This document shows positions 25,043 to 37,071 of a stretch of DNA of 64,000 nucleotides, in pieces. A program made the translations under genes and the position numbers. A model generated the notes under the pieces. The model was not told where the DNA came from. It saw only the letters and a list, made by a program, of their open reading frames with translations, and made no database searches. This stretch comes from Toxonevra muliebris (Eukaryota; Arthropoda; Insecta; Diptera; Pallopteridae): contig OY829327.1 of NCBI GenBank assembly GCA_963691655.1, positions 52,278,079-52,342,078 on the forward strand, read 5' to 3'. Every line of letters starts with the position of its first letter. Position 1 is the stretch's first letter.

Positions 25043-25760
25043 TCACAGACCATTATTAGGGATCATCATGCTCACCCGCGTCAGTCTTTGAATTTTGTTA
25101 GTTTGTCTAATGACAAATTTACAGCCTTCAAAGGCTGGCATTGCCGTCATCGTCTTAGTTAGCCAGTTGAGCAAATAAGAATTGGTGCACTGCACCTGCA
25201 AAATGCCGTGATCCGCCCTCACCCGCTCGAAACTAGGAGCCTTTTTTGAGGTCTCTTTGGCCTCCCAGACTTGGCTGTCGACAAAGTCTATCTGTTTTTG
25301 AGACCTTGAGATCTTGTCCGCAGTAGCCACGAATCTCAACCGTCAGCCGCTCGCGGCACCTTGAGCATTGCCACCGCTTGCCAGCAAGCCAATTGATTTC
25401 CGGCCGTCGTATTCGGCCGCAATTCCAGTTCCCGTAGCAGGCATTCCGCTGGAGCCACGGGCAAATTGAGGGCGGCTCTTGGATCCTTTAGACCGTCCGA
25501 CCGACCGAATTGAATGGATCGACGGCCTGAGGCCTCTTATCCTGTTGCAGCGCCCGACTTTATGAAGCTGAATACTAAGCATTGTTGCTTTTCTGTCTTC
25601 CTGTTTTTCGCCTTGCTTATTTTAGCTGAAGCATACACCGACGCTTCCCCTGTCCAGTTAACCAGATCAGACGAGTCATCATCTGATTTGTTTCTCTTGC
25701 CAGTTTTAGCAACACGGGTAGAAGAGAGCAGTGACGTAGCCACAACTTTCGGTCCCTAAA
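25043..25760 (-). pseudogene. LINE ORF1-like relic upstream of the RT
   Basis: Two minus-strand frames. 25743-25343 covers a low-complexity, charged N-terminal part with a KTGKRNKSDDDSSD segment and a GNAQGAASG end. 25339-25043 contains RADHGILQVQCTNSYLLNWL, then MPAFEGCKFVIRQTNKIQRL. The order of G-x-L-x-V-x-C, a WL helix and a W/FEG-x-(K/R) strand resembles a domain found in insect LINE first-ORF proteins (of the DUF4780 type), here by recollection only. It directly precedes the RT in the same orientation, with only about 390 bp between, far too little for an endonuclease. The element is therefore internally deleted or rearranged. Confidence 0.55.
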
Positions 25761-26280
25761 GCCGACTGCTTTGGTTGTGGTTATACCATAAGACAGAGGG
25801 TCCAAAGTGAAACAATAATTTTAGATTTGTATAAAAGTAAATAATATTTGTTTATCAGAATATCTAATTTTTCTACGTTCGACATATAAATTTTAATATT
25901 GTTATTTATAAAAGAATCTTATAAATATTAAGAAATAAATCCATCAAATTTACAACAAATGCAATGAATATGTGTTATTTTTCAGATTGAATAAAGAAAA
26001 ATATTATCAAATTATTTTCTTCCCATCTCTCAATCATTTTTTTACTACATTCTTTTTTGTTTTTATGTATTATTGTACTAAAAACATATGAGTAAACTGC
26101 ACTAAATATTAACAAAATAACCCGATAGCTTTGGGATATAAGACAATAACAAAAACAAATACACAGAAACATAAGCAACCACAGAGATAAAAATGAATGA
26201 AAATTCTTAATACTTAGTAACAATAACAAAATGGACAACTAAAATAAAACAAATTGAAGTAAATGTAAAAGGGACGTTAA
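25761..26280. other. AT-rich non-coding DNA
   Basis: No gene recognised. It lies between the 5' side of the minus-strand LINE and the left TTAA (26277-26280) of the next MITE. Confidence 0.5.
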
Positions 26281-26994
26281 GGTCTAATTATGGAAACTTA
26301 ACGTAACATAACAGCGCATAATAAAACTTAATGCCGAATATAATAAACTTAACACTTGGATGGGGTTTAAGTTTTGTGTCAGAAGTGGAAAAATCATTCT
26401 GCAATAGTGAATAAAAGAACTTAGTAAGTAAATAGAAAACAGCTGAATTTGTGAAATGCCATGTGATTTTTATTTTATGTTGAGTTAATTTTTGTTTCTA
26501 TAGTCAAATATACACAAAGTACGTTAACAGATGGTCAAAGAAAGGATCTCAGATTACTGGTGGGTGTCATCACAGGGCACAACACATGTGGTCAGCATAT
26601 GACTAACATGGGCGTCATCACCGATCCAATTTGCCAATCGTGTCTTGAGAACGACGATACTACGGAGCATTATCTTCGTAGCTGTCCGGCGCTTGCGAGA
26701 ATCAGATTAAGGGTGTTGGGCTATTGTTAGTTATGTCTCTCCCTCTTCCTGAGCTTCTAAGGTTTATCAGTGAAACAAGGAAGTTCGAGGTTGAGAGATC
26801 CTAAACCTCTCTTCTTCCCATTTATCCCCACATAACTTTCCTGTATCTCTAATCTCTTCAACTGGTTCTATCCTTGGGTATAGCACAATGGTCCTCGTTG
26901 ACTGAGTGCTTTGGTTAAGTCCAGCCCACCCACAACTCTAAACGTTAACAGATTTCTGCTATGTTAAGCTACGTTCAGTTTCTATAATCAGACC
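26281..26994. mobile_element. TTAA-flanked MITE with ~32-bp TIRs, disrupted by a LINE scrap
   Basis: The left end GGTCTAATTATGGAAACTTA (26281-26300) is matched by the complement of the right end, GGTCTGATTATAGAAACTGA (26994-26975). Similarity continues through ACGTA and TAACATA-like sequence to about 32-45 bp. TTAA flanks both sides (26277-26280 and 26995-26998). A TTAA target duplication is the hallmark of piggyBac-type elements, though the ends do not start CCC. Without the LINE insertion at 26533-26941 and one copy of its target duplication, the MITE would be about 290 bp. Confidence 0.8.
26533..26941 (+). mobile_element. 5'-truncated LINE 3' end with 12-bp target duplication
   Basis: The 409-bp segment is flanked by direct repeats of ACGTTAACAGAT (26521-26532 and 26942-26953), a textbook LINE target-site duplication. 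The plus strand encodes KDLRLLVGVITGHNTCGQHM, then TNMGVITDPICQSCLENDDT, then TEHYLRSCPALARIRLRVLG. This is the C-terminal Cys/His tail (C-x2-C ... H-x4-C) of the same LINE family as the minus-strand copy at 22735-25760, followed by a short 3' UTR ending in CTCTAA. There is no poly-A, which is common for I-type LINEs with TAA-type ends. It lies inside the TTAA-flanked MITE and so is younger than it. Confidence 0.85.
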
Positions 26995-26998
26995 TTAA

Positions 26999-29295
26999 AA
27001 CAGTAGCAAAGAGAGAGTCGTAGCAGTGTGAAAGCATGTTTTAAAAAAAAAATACCAACAACCAGCAACGCGAGAACGGGAGCATGTAAGAGAGCAGCGG
27101 AACAATAAAAAAATTGCTGTAACTACAATACTTGTATGTGTGCTCATGTGCTTATTTGTTTGTTTGTTCATAAATGCAATGGCAAATACAACAATAACAA
27201 TAAAAATGAAAATAACAGCAACAACAACAACAATAAGAAGAAATGAAAGAAATACTCCACATACTCGTATTCACATTCGTACTTACACTCTCATGGATGC
27301 AGTCAACTTTAAGCACACACACATGCATACATAGCAGTGATTGGATAAAAAAATTAAATTGTCCTTCTCGAAGCGAAATTTTTGCTAGTGAAGTCTATGC
27401 ACGGATGTATGTATCACTGCGAGTGTATGTGTGAGTATTCGAGTATATGTGAAGTGTCATTGTGATGGCAGCACTTATGTGATAAACAGCATACAAAAAT
27501 ATAGGGACACATACAACAACAACAAAAATAACAAACAAAAACAACAACACAGAACAGCAGGAACAGCATTGACAACAATAACAGCGACAAGAACAGCAAT
27601 AGCAACAACATTGACAATCACTCGAAGGCACTCAATGAAGAAGTATGTAGTAGTGGCAGCAATGGAATAAGCATTGCACATCAAGGATACTGGCAGGACA
27701 CTGACTGTAGCTGCTGCAGGTGCTGCAATTGCTCCTGCTTCGCTGCTGTTGTTGTTGTTGTAAGTGAAGATGCTGTGAAATACATTGGTTTAATATTTTC
27801 TATAAAAAATTGCAAAAATATAAAAAAAAAAAACATTTTCACGAGTATGAGAAAATATACATATACCCTAGAAAAAAGATGGGGAAACAACAAAAGAAAG
27901 AAAGAAAAATAAACGCACAAAGACGAAGAACGACGAACGACAAAATGCAATGAAGCGTTGAGCGCAAAAAGAAAATTCAATATTTTCTTTAAATTGAAAA
28001 AGAAAATTTCATACACATAGTTGAGAAGGAGTATAAAGAGAAGAAGCTGCAAACGTAGCTGTATTCGTTCTCCTCTCTCTCGCCCAGCCTAGCTCAGTTA
28101 ATGTAGAAGAGCGAGAAGAAACATTTGAAACCAACTTGCTGCTTATTCATTTTTCTATTTTTTTAAGCTTTGGAAGGACAGTTTTCAATTTCCCACAATA
28201 TTTTGTATTTATTTTTTCTTCGATATTTTATTTTCCCTAGTGCATTATTATTTTATAAGTAACATTTTTCTCCCTTCTGCTTCTTGTTTTTTTTTTTTTT
28301 TTTTTTTTTTTGTGCAACAAGAAATATAGATTGAATTGCCCTGCACCACACAATGAACACAGAAATTTTAAAAATGCATATGTGATCGAATAAATGTGTG
28401 CATGTATTCTTTAATATTATATAACTAAACTAAAAAAAAATATATACAAAAAATGTTTAGCGTTTAAAAGTCAGCAGCAACGAAACTCAACGAAATAATC
28501 ATGCCAACGACATAAAGTAAAACGTTGTCGTTGACGTAGGAAAATGCATTCAGTTGCTGTTGCAGCTGCTGATGATCATGATGACGTTTTGACAAGCAGC
28601 AAAGGAAATTTGTGTGGAATCACTGAGAACAAATCTTAAAAATTCAATTATCTTTTTTTTCTCATTTTTCGACTGTAATTGGATATAAGAAAAGAGTATA
28701 CATAAATTTTTTCTTGGGATGAAAAATTATTGATTTTCAGATCTAAATTTTGAATATGCAATTTTTGTATAAAAAAGCAAAGTGGAAATGAGTTGGCTTT
28801 GTAGTAGAATATGAAAGCTTTGGTAATATTGAAAAGTTGTTTGATGAAAGACTTCGAAATGAAAAAATTTTCAGTTATGAGAGAAAGGATATTGCCTAAT
28901 TGTGAACAGCGAGAGGCATAGCCTTAAAAATATAGATTCTGTTGAATGTTAAACCAAAGAGAGAAAGAGAACCAAAGTTCAAAATATGTCTCCACAAAAT
29001 AAAAAGACACATAGAGTAATTCCGGGAGAGATCGAATCTCTTTTTTTAAAACATCATAAATTTAAAGGGAATTGCAAAAATAATCAATGTAATGTACCAA
29101 ACTTTAGTTCGAACCGTTGCTTATAAATACGTGGAGCGGTTTCGGTGTTTTATCATAAACAAACAAAGTTGACGATTCGAGGATAGATAGAATCTTTCGG
29201 ATGAGATGAAACGCCTTTTATCCACCATAAAATGAGAAAAATATGCTCCGACATTGACATGTAAGAACTAAATACTGCAAATCAGATCGTTTATT
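26999..29295. other. Host-like non-coding DNA with CAA/CAG repeats
   Basis: No gene recognised. AACAACAACAACAA-type runs at 27218-27234 and 27510-27612, GCTGCTGTTGTTGTTGTTG at 27742-27760 and a poly-T tract at about 28287-28311 account for the Thr/Ala-, Cys- and Phe-rich open frames (27140-28052). Confidence 0.6.
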
Positions 29296-29299
29296 TTAA

Positions 29300-29844
29300 C
29301 CCTTCGTTGACCGACGATACTTAAAAGTACTATTACAATTAACGACTCATAAAATCTTTAAGCAAAATTCTATTGCGTCGACTTCTTCTTTTGCCTAAGA
29401 ACTTCTTCCTAAAGAATTGACGCGGAATTTCATTAATTTTCGATAAAAATAAGAAAAAACTATCATGAAATCAACTTTTTAAATTAAAAAAAAAAGTTTG
29501 TTCAAATTTGGAAGAAATTTGCAAAAAATGTTTCCAAATCAAAAATAATAAAACTTGATTGTTTATAAAAATTTTTAATAAAATGTTTTGTTCATCCAAC
29601 TACGATTTTTCTCAGTGCAATATCGAAAACTAACAATTAAATTGTAAGGCCGCGACTATTCCAGTCAGAAATTTTAAAGTGCATATTTTAACGCATAATA
29701 TAAAATAAAAGAGAATTATTTTATTAAAAACTAAATATTATGATCAAGATCAAGAAAGTAACTTGAGAAAAAAATTGTTTTTGAATCTAGCTCTGGAACG
29801 GCTCAGCGACAAGGTGCCATATGGCACCGCTAGCCATTGCTGGG
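29300..29844. mobile_element. Candidate piggyBac-like MITE (TTAACCC ... GGGTTAA)
   Basis: Bounded by TTAA (29296-29299 and 29845-29848), with the interior starting CCC and ending GGG, as in piggyBac-type elements. The ends agree only over the first few bases, so TIR support is weak. Near the right end the perfect palindrome GGTGCCATATGGCACC lies at about 29813-29828. The 545-bp interior is AT-rich and non-coding. Confidence 0.5.
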
Positions 29845-29848
29845 TTAA

Positions 29849-30766
29849 GCTAACAACGATATAAAAGTGAACGATGATAACGAGGATGAAAAAAATTACG
29901 AACAAATAAATAAATTTAAAAAAAAAATTATTTTTTAAATTTTAAAGTTAAAAAATAAAAAAAATAAAAATTTTTTTTTTGTAAAAATGGATGTTTTCAT
30001 GAAAAAAAAAATATGAACTGCATTTTCAGTTTTTTTATTTTTTCAATTATAAAAGTTTTGATGTCAATAAAAAAAAATGGTGAAGTAGCAGAGCAAAACG
30101 GATCACGGATTCGAACTCAGCGACTCCCCATTACCCAAAGTACACTTGTCCCATCTCCGTTCATTTTTCGCTGTTGAACAGTGTTATTGGTCTGACAGCG
30201 GGGTGAAGAGGCGGCTGGAACAAGTCCGGGAGCAAGTTTTTATAGGCGGTAGCGGTCTCACTCCGGTTTCGTATAAACGCAGGAGACGTTTGGGTCACTG
30301 AGCTCCGCCTTATTGCTTCGACCGATCTGGTGAAACGGGCGTGGTCTTATTGCAATCGGAAGCACTGTTTCGTATAAACGCGGGAGACGTCTGGGTCACC
30401 TTGGCGTTTATTCTTCTTTTGGGCTGCGTCACGCTTCCCCTCTCGATGGAGTATTTTAGCCGCCTCTTACTACAGGCTTACCTTACCGCGGGAATATTCT
30501 AGCCCTCTTCCTCCAGTGGCATAGCGTATGTGTGTTTCGTGAAGCGTGTCTGTGTGTGTTTCGTGATTCCAATACATATAAAAACCAGTAGGCTCAGCCC
30601 TTTCACTTCATAGTTTAAGCAGTTAAGCATAGTTTCCCTCCCGAATGCGTCTACCTCTATTATTCTGCCATGAACAGTTCCAGATTTTTTTTCTTCTTTT
30701 ATCCCCACATACTTTCTTTGTATTTTTTGACTTTTTTTAAATTTTCAAGGCAATTAAATTAAATTA
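29849..30766. other. Non-coding DNA with a GC-richer segment and a 101-bp-period repeat
   Basis: 30090-30480 is clearly richer in GC than its surroundings. The 32-bp word beginning TTTCGTATAAACGC occurs at 30267-30298 and again at 30368-30399, with two differences. The segment looks like part of an unidentified repeat. No gene seen. Confidence 0.45.
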
Positions 30767-31704
30767 CACTGTGTCACTATAAAAAAAATTGCAGGCACTT
30801 TTATGGAGACCTAGCACAAATTGTAGGCCTAGTAATGCAAAGAAAAATGGTATGGGGGAAATTTCTTATACACCCCCAAAATCTCGTTTTATGGTCAAAA
30901 ACCCGTTTTTGGGTAAGTACATGTAAACAACCAATCATAACTTTGCTAATTTTTATTCGATTTACAACTTTGGCTGTTAGTTTGAAAGGAAAATCCTTTC
31001 TAACCATGTATTATTAATTTTCATGAATTGAAAAGTGACGAGACTGCAACTGAAAGTATTTGCGATTTTTCAATTTTTTCTTCATTTTTTCGGTTTCCAA
31101 CTTGATATTTTTTGCGACAAAACACTTTCAAAGTAAATTTAATGCCGTGTCGAATTACCTTTTTTTAAATGAAATTGGATAAAAATTAATAGAGTTGTGT
31201 ATATTTTGAGATTTTAAGAACATTTTATTATTTATAATCATTCAGTACAGTGCACAGTGCAGGGTGCTCTTTGAATCAAAAATGTTTGCCTCTTTCATTT
31301 CAACGACTAGCAGTAATCAGCAAGCATGTTGATGGAGCTCTTCCCTTGGAAACGTTTTTCAATGATTCCTATTTGAGATGTTAAAACGTACAATTTCCGG
31401 GGCAACTTAATTAATTTATTGGGTTACAAAATAACTCAACAATTCAAATGAAAATAGAACGACCGCAGGTTAACTGTAGCACCTGATTAAGCGCTACTAC
31501 TGACTCCAGACAGACTCCTCCTGACAGACTCCTCTTTCTAGCGCTGTGCATCCACCTTATATATTAGTGGGGCATTGTGGATTGGTTAATGGTGTTGGTG
31601 ACGGTGGATGGTGCAGGGCGTCTGAGGGGAAAGGGGACAGCAGTTCCCACTCTCTACGGCCAGGCGCACACTTGTGTCACCGTCGTGAGTGTGACAGCGA
31701 TGTT

Positions 31705-32957
31705 TGTAGGTGGTTTCCAACGATGTAGTAACTACCCAGTCGGAAACAAAGCACTCCAAAAGACCTTTTAAAGTGCTTTGTGCAAAGCAAAAAGGTCTTT
31801 GCTTTACCATTACCTACCATTACGTTTTTTACATTGCATGTCCTAGGCGATCAGCACAAGAGCGCATAGTAGAATGAGAGCCGTACAGCAGCAATAGCAG
31901 TGCTCTCTTTTCTTGCAGACCTATAATCTCTTTTACTCCATTTAACCTCCGCAGTAAGGCTAAGCAAAGCAATACATTTTTCAAACGCTGCAAGCAGTGT
32001 GACGAAGCAAAGTATCGATAATACGAACAACAAATACGATGTTCGTATTATCATCCTCTTGCTTTGTTTCATAGCAAGCAGCGATTGAAAAGTATACTGC
32101 TTTGCTTTTGCTTTATTGTGGAGTTTAAATGGAGGAAGAAATTTGTTTTGTTAAAATGAATTATATACACAAAAATAATGTTTTATCATTACAAATTTTT
32201 ATTTTCATTATTTTAATTAAAATATAAAAAGAAAAATATTACAAATTAATATTATTAATACATAATACTTACAAAAAAAGAACATTTCCAACTGCATTTC
32301 ACAAGCTTTCTTCCACTTATTTTTCACTTTCCACTTCTGTTTTTTCTTTGGTTACTAAACGCAACAATCTGTGAAATAAAATTTTCTGTATGTTTTTATA
32401 AATTTAATAAATAAAAATGATTATTATTCAAACCTTTTAATGTTTTAAGTAACAAATATTTGCTTAATACACTCGCGCGCCATGTAACCGACAAGAAATT
32501 AAAACAAAAGAACGATATGCCGAAAAAAAACGAGTAACTGAAAAAGAATATTAACCTTACTTCTGCATTGGTGTCAATTTGGAGTTTCAAAAATTTGCAA
32601 ATATATAATACATTGTGCCAATATGAAACCAAACGCAATAAAATTTTAACGCAGAGATCAGGTTAACCGATTTGATACACAAATGTCTAATACAGAGAAG
32701 CAATAATGCGATAATATGAGCATCAAACACGAAGTTTAACTTCTGATGTTCGTATTATCGTTCTCTTGCATTGTTGCAGTGAAGCAGCTGCTGACGAGCA
32801 TAATGTTTTTATTTAGTCTTCAACCAAAAGAGAAGACTTTATAAAAAACTGCTTCGGAATAAGGTATAATGGAGTGAAAAAAAAGGTCTTTTATTTCACT
32901 CCTCTGCAAAGTACTTTCATTTTGTCCGATTGGGTACTTGCATTACAACCACCTACA
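31705..32957. repeat. Nested inverted-repeat segment inside the CACTG-ended element
   Basis: TGTAGGTGGTT (31705-31715) is matched by AACCACCTACA (32947-32957). Slightly inside, ACCCAGTCGG (31734-31743) is matched by CCGATTGGGT (32926-32935) with one difference. Both arms continue into AAAGCACT- or AAAGTACT-like sequence and a nearby AAAAGACCTTTT-type word. The segment is probably a second element or a subterminal repeat structure. Coding potential is nil. Confidence 0.5.
32017..32769. repeat. Two related hairpin motifs, ~707 bp apart
   Basis: GATGTTCGTATTATC followed by a CTCTTGC word occurs at 32038-32062 and again at 32745-32769, with few differences. Each copy is preceded by its own inverted partner (GATAATACGAAC just upstream of the first; GCGATAATATGAGCATC upstream of the second), so each forms a hairpin. 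They could be the two ends of a further nested foldback element. Confidence 0.45.
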
Positions 32958-33084
32958 ACAGTGTGATGTCTGTATGGTCATCATCTTGCGCTGATGATGA
33001 CCACACACGATCACAGTCACTGTCGTACTGATGTGATTGTTCTGCAGTTGTGATGAACTAAGTTGAGGAACAGTGATGCTTGAG

Positions 33085-33182
33085 TGTGTGTGTATCACCG
33101 ATCAGTGTGGTGAGTTTGTGTTGTGATGACTGCGTGTGTGTGTATCACCGATCAGTGTGGTGAGTTTGTGTTATGAGGTATT
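33085..33182 (+). repeat. 60-bp tandem duplication
   Basis: The word GTGTGTGTATCACCGATCAG followed by TGTGGTGAGTTTGTGTT is present twice at a spacing of exactly 60 bp (starting at about 33085 and 33145). It lies close to the right arm of the CACTG-ended element. Confidence 0.8.
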
Positions 33183-33436
33183 GATGTGGGTAACCGTGAT
33201 GACTGCGTGTGTGCTAGATATTAGTTATGGTGAATAACTTAATAATAAGTAAAGAATGTAAATAAATTCAGAATATATATAAAATGACAATAATAAAAAA
33301 AAGTGAAGTTCGCTTATAACGACGCTTCGTTATAATGTATGGAAAATTTCTTCCATATCATTTTTCTGAGCATTACTGGACCTACAATTTGTGCTAGGTC
33401 TCCATAAAAGTGCCAAATCACTGTCACACAGTGTTA

Positions 33437-36400
33437 TTTATATCTTAAATTAAAGACTTCAAAAAATCAGAATACTTCATACATAGTTTCCAAGAATTTT
33501 TCGCCAACAATTCATAACTTAAATTAATTAAATTAAAAATTTGCAATGCACATCGAACAAATGAAAGCAAAATCACGGGTGCCTGAGAGAACCAGTGCCT
33601 TCACTGCTGCCGCCTGCTGCCAACGCAACAAAGATGTAAGCACGCACTCAAATAAATAAATGAGAAAATATTTAAATCTTCACATAAATAATATTCTTAT
33701 TTTAGTAATTGTACACATATCAATTACTGGCAAATTATAATTACATAAATAGCAAACCACAAGTGTGTGAAGAACAGTCAAAAAAGAAATGTACAAAAAA
33801 TGAAAAAAGTTCGCTGACAAAATAAAAATTTCTATGTAATTTCATTTTTGTTGATGCTTTGTGCTTATTTGTGTAAACATAAATTTATGTAATTTGAGAA
33901 AATCTTTTTCCAAAGTTGACATCGTCGTTGTTGGCGACGACTCAGGGGCTCATTTAATTTTCAAGCATCAAATATCAAACGAAATTGCAAAATTCCACAC
34001 AAAAAATTGAGCGACAGCGACACTGACATGAACTGAAAGTGGCTGTAAAGAAGCGTGTGTTTGGGGTTAAAGTTTAGACAAATATTTTACGCACACAAAT
34101 ATTTTCGACGCCGTGGAGAGGATGGGGAGGGAAAGACGCCACAAATGCAGCAGGCGGCTTTTATTTAAATATTGAGGAGCTCTTTTGACAGCTGCTGAAT
34201 ATTTGTTTATGTGTATTAAGGTTCCATCAATTTAATACCAACTTTCGCCTTTTGCTTTTCAAATCAAATGCTTTTCATTCATTCATTCTTCCTTCCTTTC
34301 TTTCAATCGCTCTCTTTTTGGAGGTAGATTTTTATTTGGCTTTTTGCCAACTTTAGTTACCCCTTTTTGTTAAAATATTTTGGTGTCAAAAGAAAATGAA
34401 TGTAAGCATGACAAGCAATAAAATGTTTGAATGAAACATTGAAGAAAGAAATCAAAAATTTTTATATATACTATTATAATATTCCATTATCTGCTAGTAA
34501 GTCCTTCGCTGCTCCCTTTACTCTTCTTCATCTCTACACACACGCGTACAATTCTCAACAGCATGAATGACAAATTTTTATTTTATTTGATTTCCGGCTT
34601 AACGCCAAAACCACACACACACATGTGTATATGCAATCAAATACTCACACTTACAACTTGTGGTTTTACAAGTCGTTGTTTGTGCGCTGTGCCGATGCGT
34701 CGCCATTTTTTCCTCCTTTTCTTTTTTTTATTCTTTCTTTTCTTTATATCTTGTTTTTTTTTTTTTTTGTTTGCTACGTTTATGTCCGCCTTTTGTATTA
34801 TTTTGCCATTTACATTATTCAAGCGACTAATATTGACATTATCATTATTTTTTAGATGTGCCTTTTGTTGTTTGCGAATTGCAGTCAAAATATCTTCTTT
34901 CTCGGCGTTGTCTCGGGTTGAACAAAAGGCACATGAAAAGCAGATTTTGATTTAAGAAAATTGGAGCGATTCGACGCTCTCCCTCAATATTTGAAGTGGT
35001 ACACTGGGAATTGCTGTTGTCGATGGCAAAGATTGCAGTAAAAAAAATCAAAGATTTTATCTTTTAATTCACAAGATTTGAATGTGTGAAGTCAAAGCCA
35101 AAAAGAACAAAAAGGAAAACTAAGTTCGGGTGCATCTGAACTTAAAATACCCTGTACATCCTTCAAGTCAACGGTAACTGAGCAATGGCTTTTATTAAAT
35201 TTTGATGGCTTTTACTTGATATACCTTTTTTTGCTGTGAAATGAAATCAATAATTTCCCCACCGTTTTCCTTTTATGAACATTTTTTACATCGTCTAGCA
35301 ATGGAACCATTTAATTTATTTTTTCGCACTGTACTTATTTGAATTCTGAATACAACCAGAATCGAAAAGTACTGAAATCCTTTTTTTACAGTGTACCGTT
35401 TTTGTGCCAGTTACCTTGAAATCCTTTAGCACAAAGATTAAGCGTGGAGAGTATCACCAAATGAGCATAACAGCAAACAAAAAATATAAAGATGGGAAAT
35501 TCTAAAATATTATCTGCAAACTCATGCCAAAGGTTCGTTCCTTCATTCCGCTATAGAGCAACAAAGGAAGACAATAGAATATGAAAAAATGTGGAAAATT
35601 TATTATACAATCACAACGTCACAAACATAGAAGCGAATACATGTATTTATATGTGTATGTGTGATATGATATGCATATGTATGAAAAGGCAAGTAAAGAG
35701 CGCCAATGTCATCGTCATCCTCGTCGCCTTCGTTGGCTGACAATGAAGAGACTCTGCATGTGTGAGTATGCACTAATACCAAAACCGGAAGTAAAAGTAA
35801 TGGCATTATTGAATTACAACAATCGATTGAATACGTTTATCTTAGCCGCAAGTGATTGTCATCATCAAACTTGGTTGCAACACGTCGTTGTTACTGTCGT
35901 GCTGTGCCACTGATGCTGGATTAATGTTTTTTATATATGTATAGTATAATGGCGAATTGTTGAATATTGACTGGTGTGTTTGTGTCCCTTGGCACCCCTG
36001 AGAGAGGTCACACCCTAATTTATGTTATTTTGTCGTGCGGCATATGTGATCATTGATTTCGCATTTTTTTTTTTTTTTTCAATTCTATTCACTGCCTGAC
36101 TTAGGAGTTTTCCTCCCCTCCCTCCTACTATCTGTTGTTTTATTTCAAAGCAATTGATTTTACATTTGCCCAGCAACATCGCTGCACATTGGCGGTGACA
36201 CTAGTGGCGAAGGTAACGGCAGGGTGGCAACACTGGTTCGACTGGGACGGCATCCTTATGAATATTTTGTGGTATTTGTTTTTGAATTGTTTTTTTTTTT
36301 TCTTTGTTTATGAGTGGTGGTTACAACATTGCAGCTGTGAATGTGTGTGTGCTGCCAATAAAATTCAATAAAAGGAAAGGAAGCGTTGAAGAGGACGGGA

Positions 36401-36957
36401 TGGCGAAGAGAGTGTATAGCGTGTGTGCCGTGTCCTGCATGTGCATGACTATGAATTTATATTTTGTGTGCAAGTATTTTGAATTACGGCCAAAAGTGAT
36501 TTCTTTTTTTTTTTTTTTTTTGCGTTGTTTTTGTACTATAAATACATAAATATTTTGTAATCTTTTACTTTTTTTGTGTGTGTCTGGATTATGCAGCGAA
36601 GTTTAATATTAATTTTTTGCATAGATTTTCAGGGGTTGAATTATTATTATTTTTTATTAAATATAAAGCGTGTGCGCTTGCACGCTTCAATCAACAATGC
36701 CCTATGGAGTTTTGTAGAAAAAAAGGTGCATGTGTTAGCAATTTTTTCCTAATCCTTAAATTATTAATGGAATCAGCTGCAATTTAAGTGAAATTAATAA
36801 AATATTTGCACTTTTTTTGCACAGCTTAGTGAACTTTCCCTCATTCTTATTTACTTTAGTCAAGTATTCTAGCCAATTTACATTAACAGTAAACCAACCG
36901 ATTTAACACAGTAAACTTAACCAACCAAAGTTATATATTTTTCGAAATTTCCAAAGC
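33437..36957. other. Host-like non-coding DNA
   Basis: No gene recognised. At 35121-35154 TAAGTTCGGGTGCATCTGAA, then CTTAAAATACCCTG, is a short inverted repeat (AAGTTC/GAACTT) that resembles a dispersed repeat I recall from other flies. Poly-T tracts occur near 34754-34768, 36068-36080 and 36505-36522. All open frames here are T-rich or repeat translations. Confidence 0.5.
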
Positions 36958-37071
36958 GATGCCAACTAGCGGGAAATTCCCCGATTTGCGGGTAATTTTA
37001 CTTGGTGCGAGGAATCGGGGAATGAGCTGTTTTTTGCGGGGAATTTGAAGTCGTTCAGCTTTTAGTAATTA

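Larger units (their letters stand above)
30767..33433. mobile_element. 2.67-kb element with ~105-bp TIRs starting CACTGTG
   Basis: The left arm (30767-30873) and the complement of the right arm (33433-33327) match closely. They share CACTGTGT, then CACTTTTATGGAGACCTAGC, then ACAAATTGTAGG, AGTAATGC, AGAAAAATG and GAAATTT, with small indels near the tip. TTA lies just outside on both sides (30764-30766 and 33434-33436), consistent with a 3-bp target duplication. Ends beginning CACTG plus a 3-bp duplication fit CACTA/CMC-type elements; a TTA duplication also fits PIF/Harbinger. The interior has no recognised transposase but carries nested inverted repeats and a 60-bp tandem pair. Non-autonomous. 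Confidence 0.75.

Noticed and set aside
27395..28052. Several overlapping Cys-, Thr- and Phe-rich frames
   Set aside because: All derive from AACAAC and CAG repeats and poly-A/T tracts read in different frames.
30090..30165. Minus-strand B-box-like word (GAGTTCGAATCC) suggesting a tRNA or SINE
   Set aside because: No convincing A box at the right distance and no cloverleaf; one B-box match alone is not enough.
34563..34955. 130-residue frame with a long hydrophobic stretch
   Set aside because: The hydrophobic part is a poly-T-derived Phe/Leu run; competing frames exist in the same bases.
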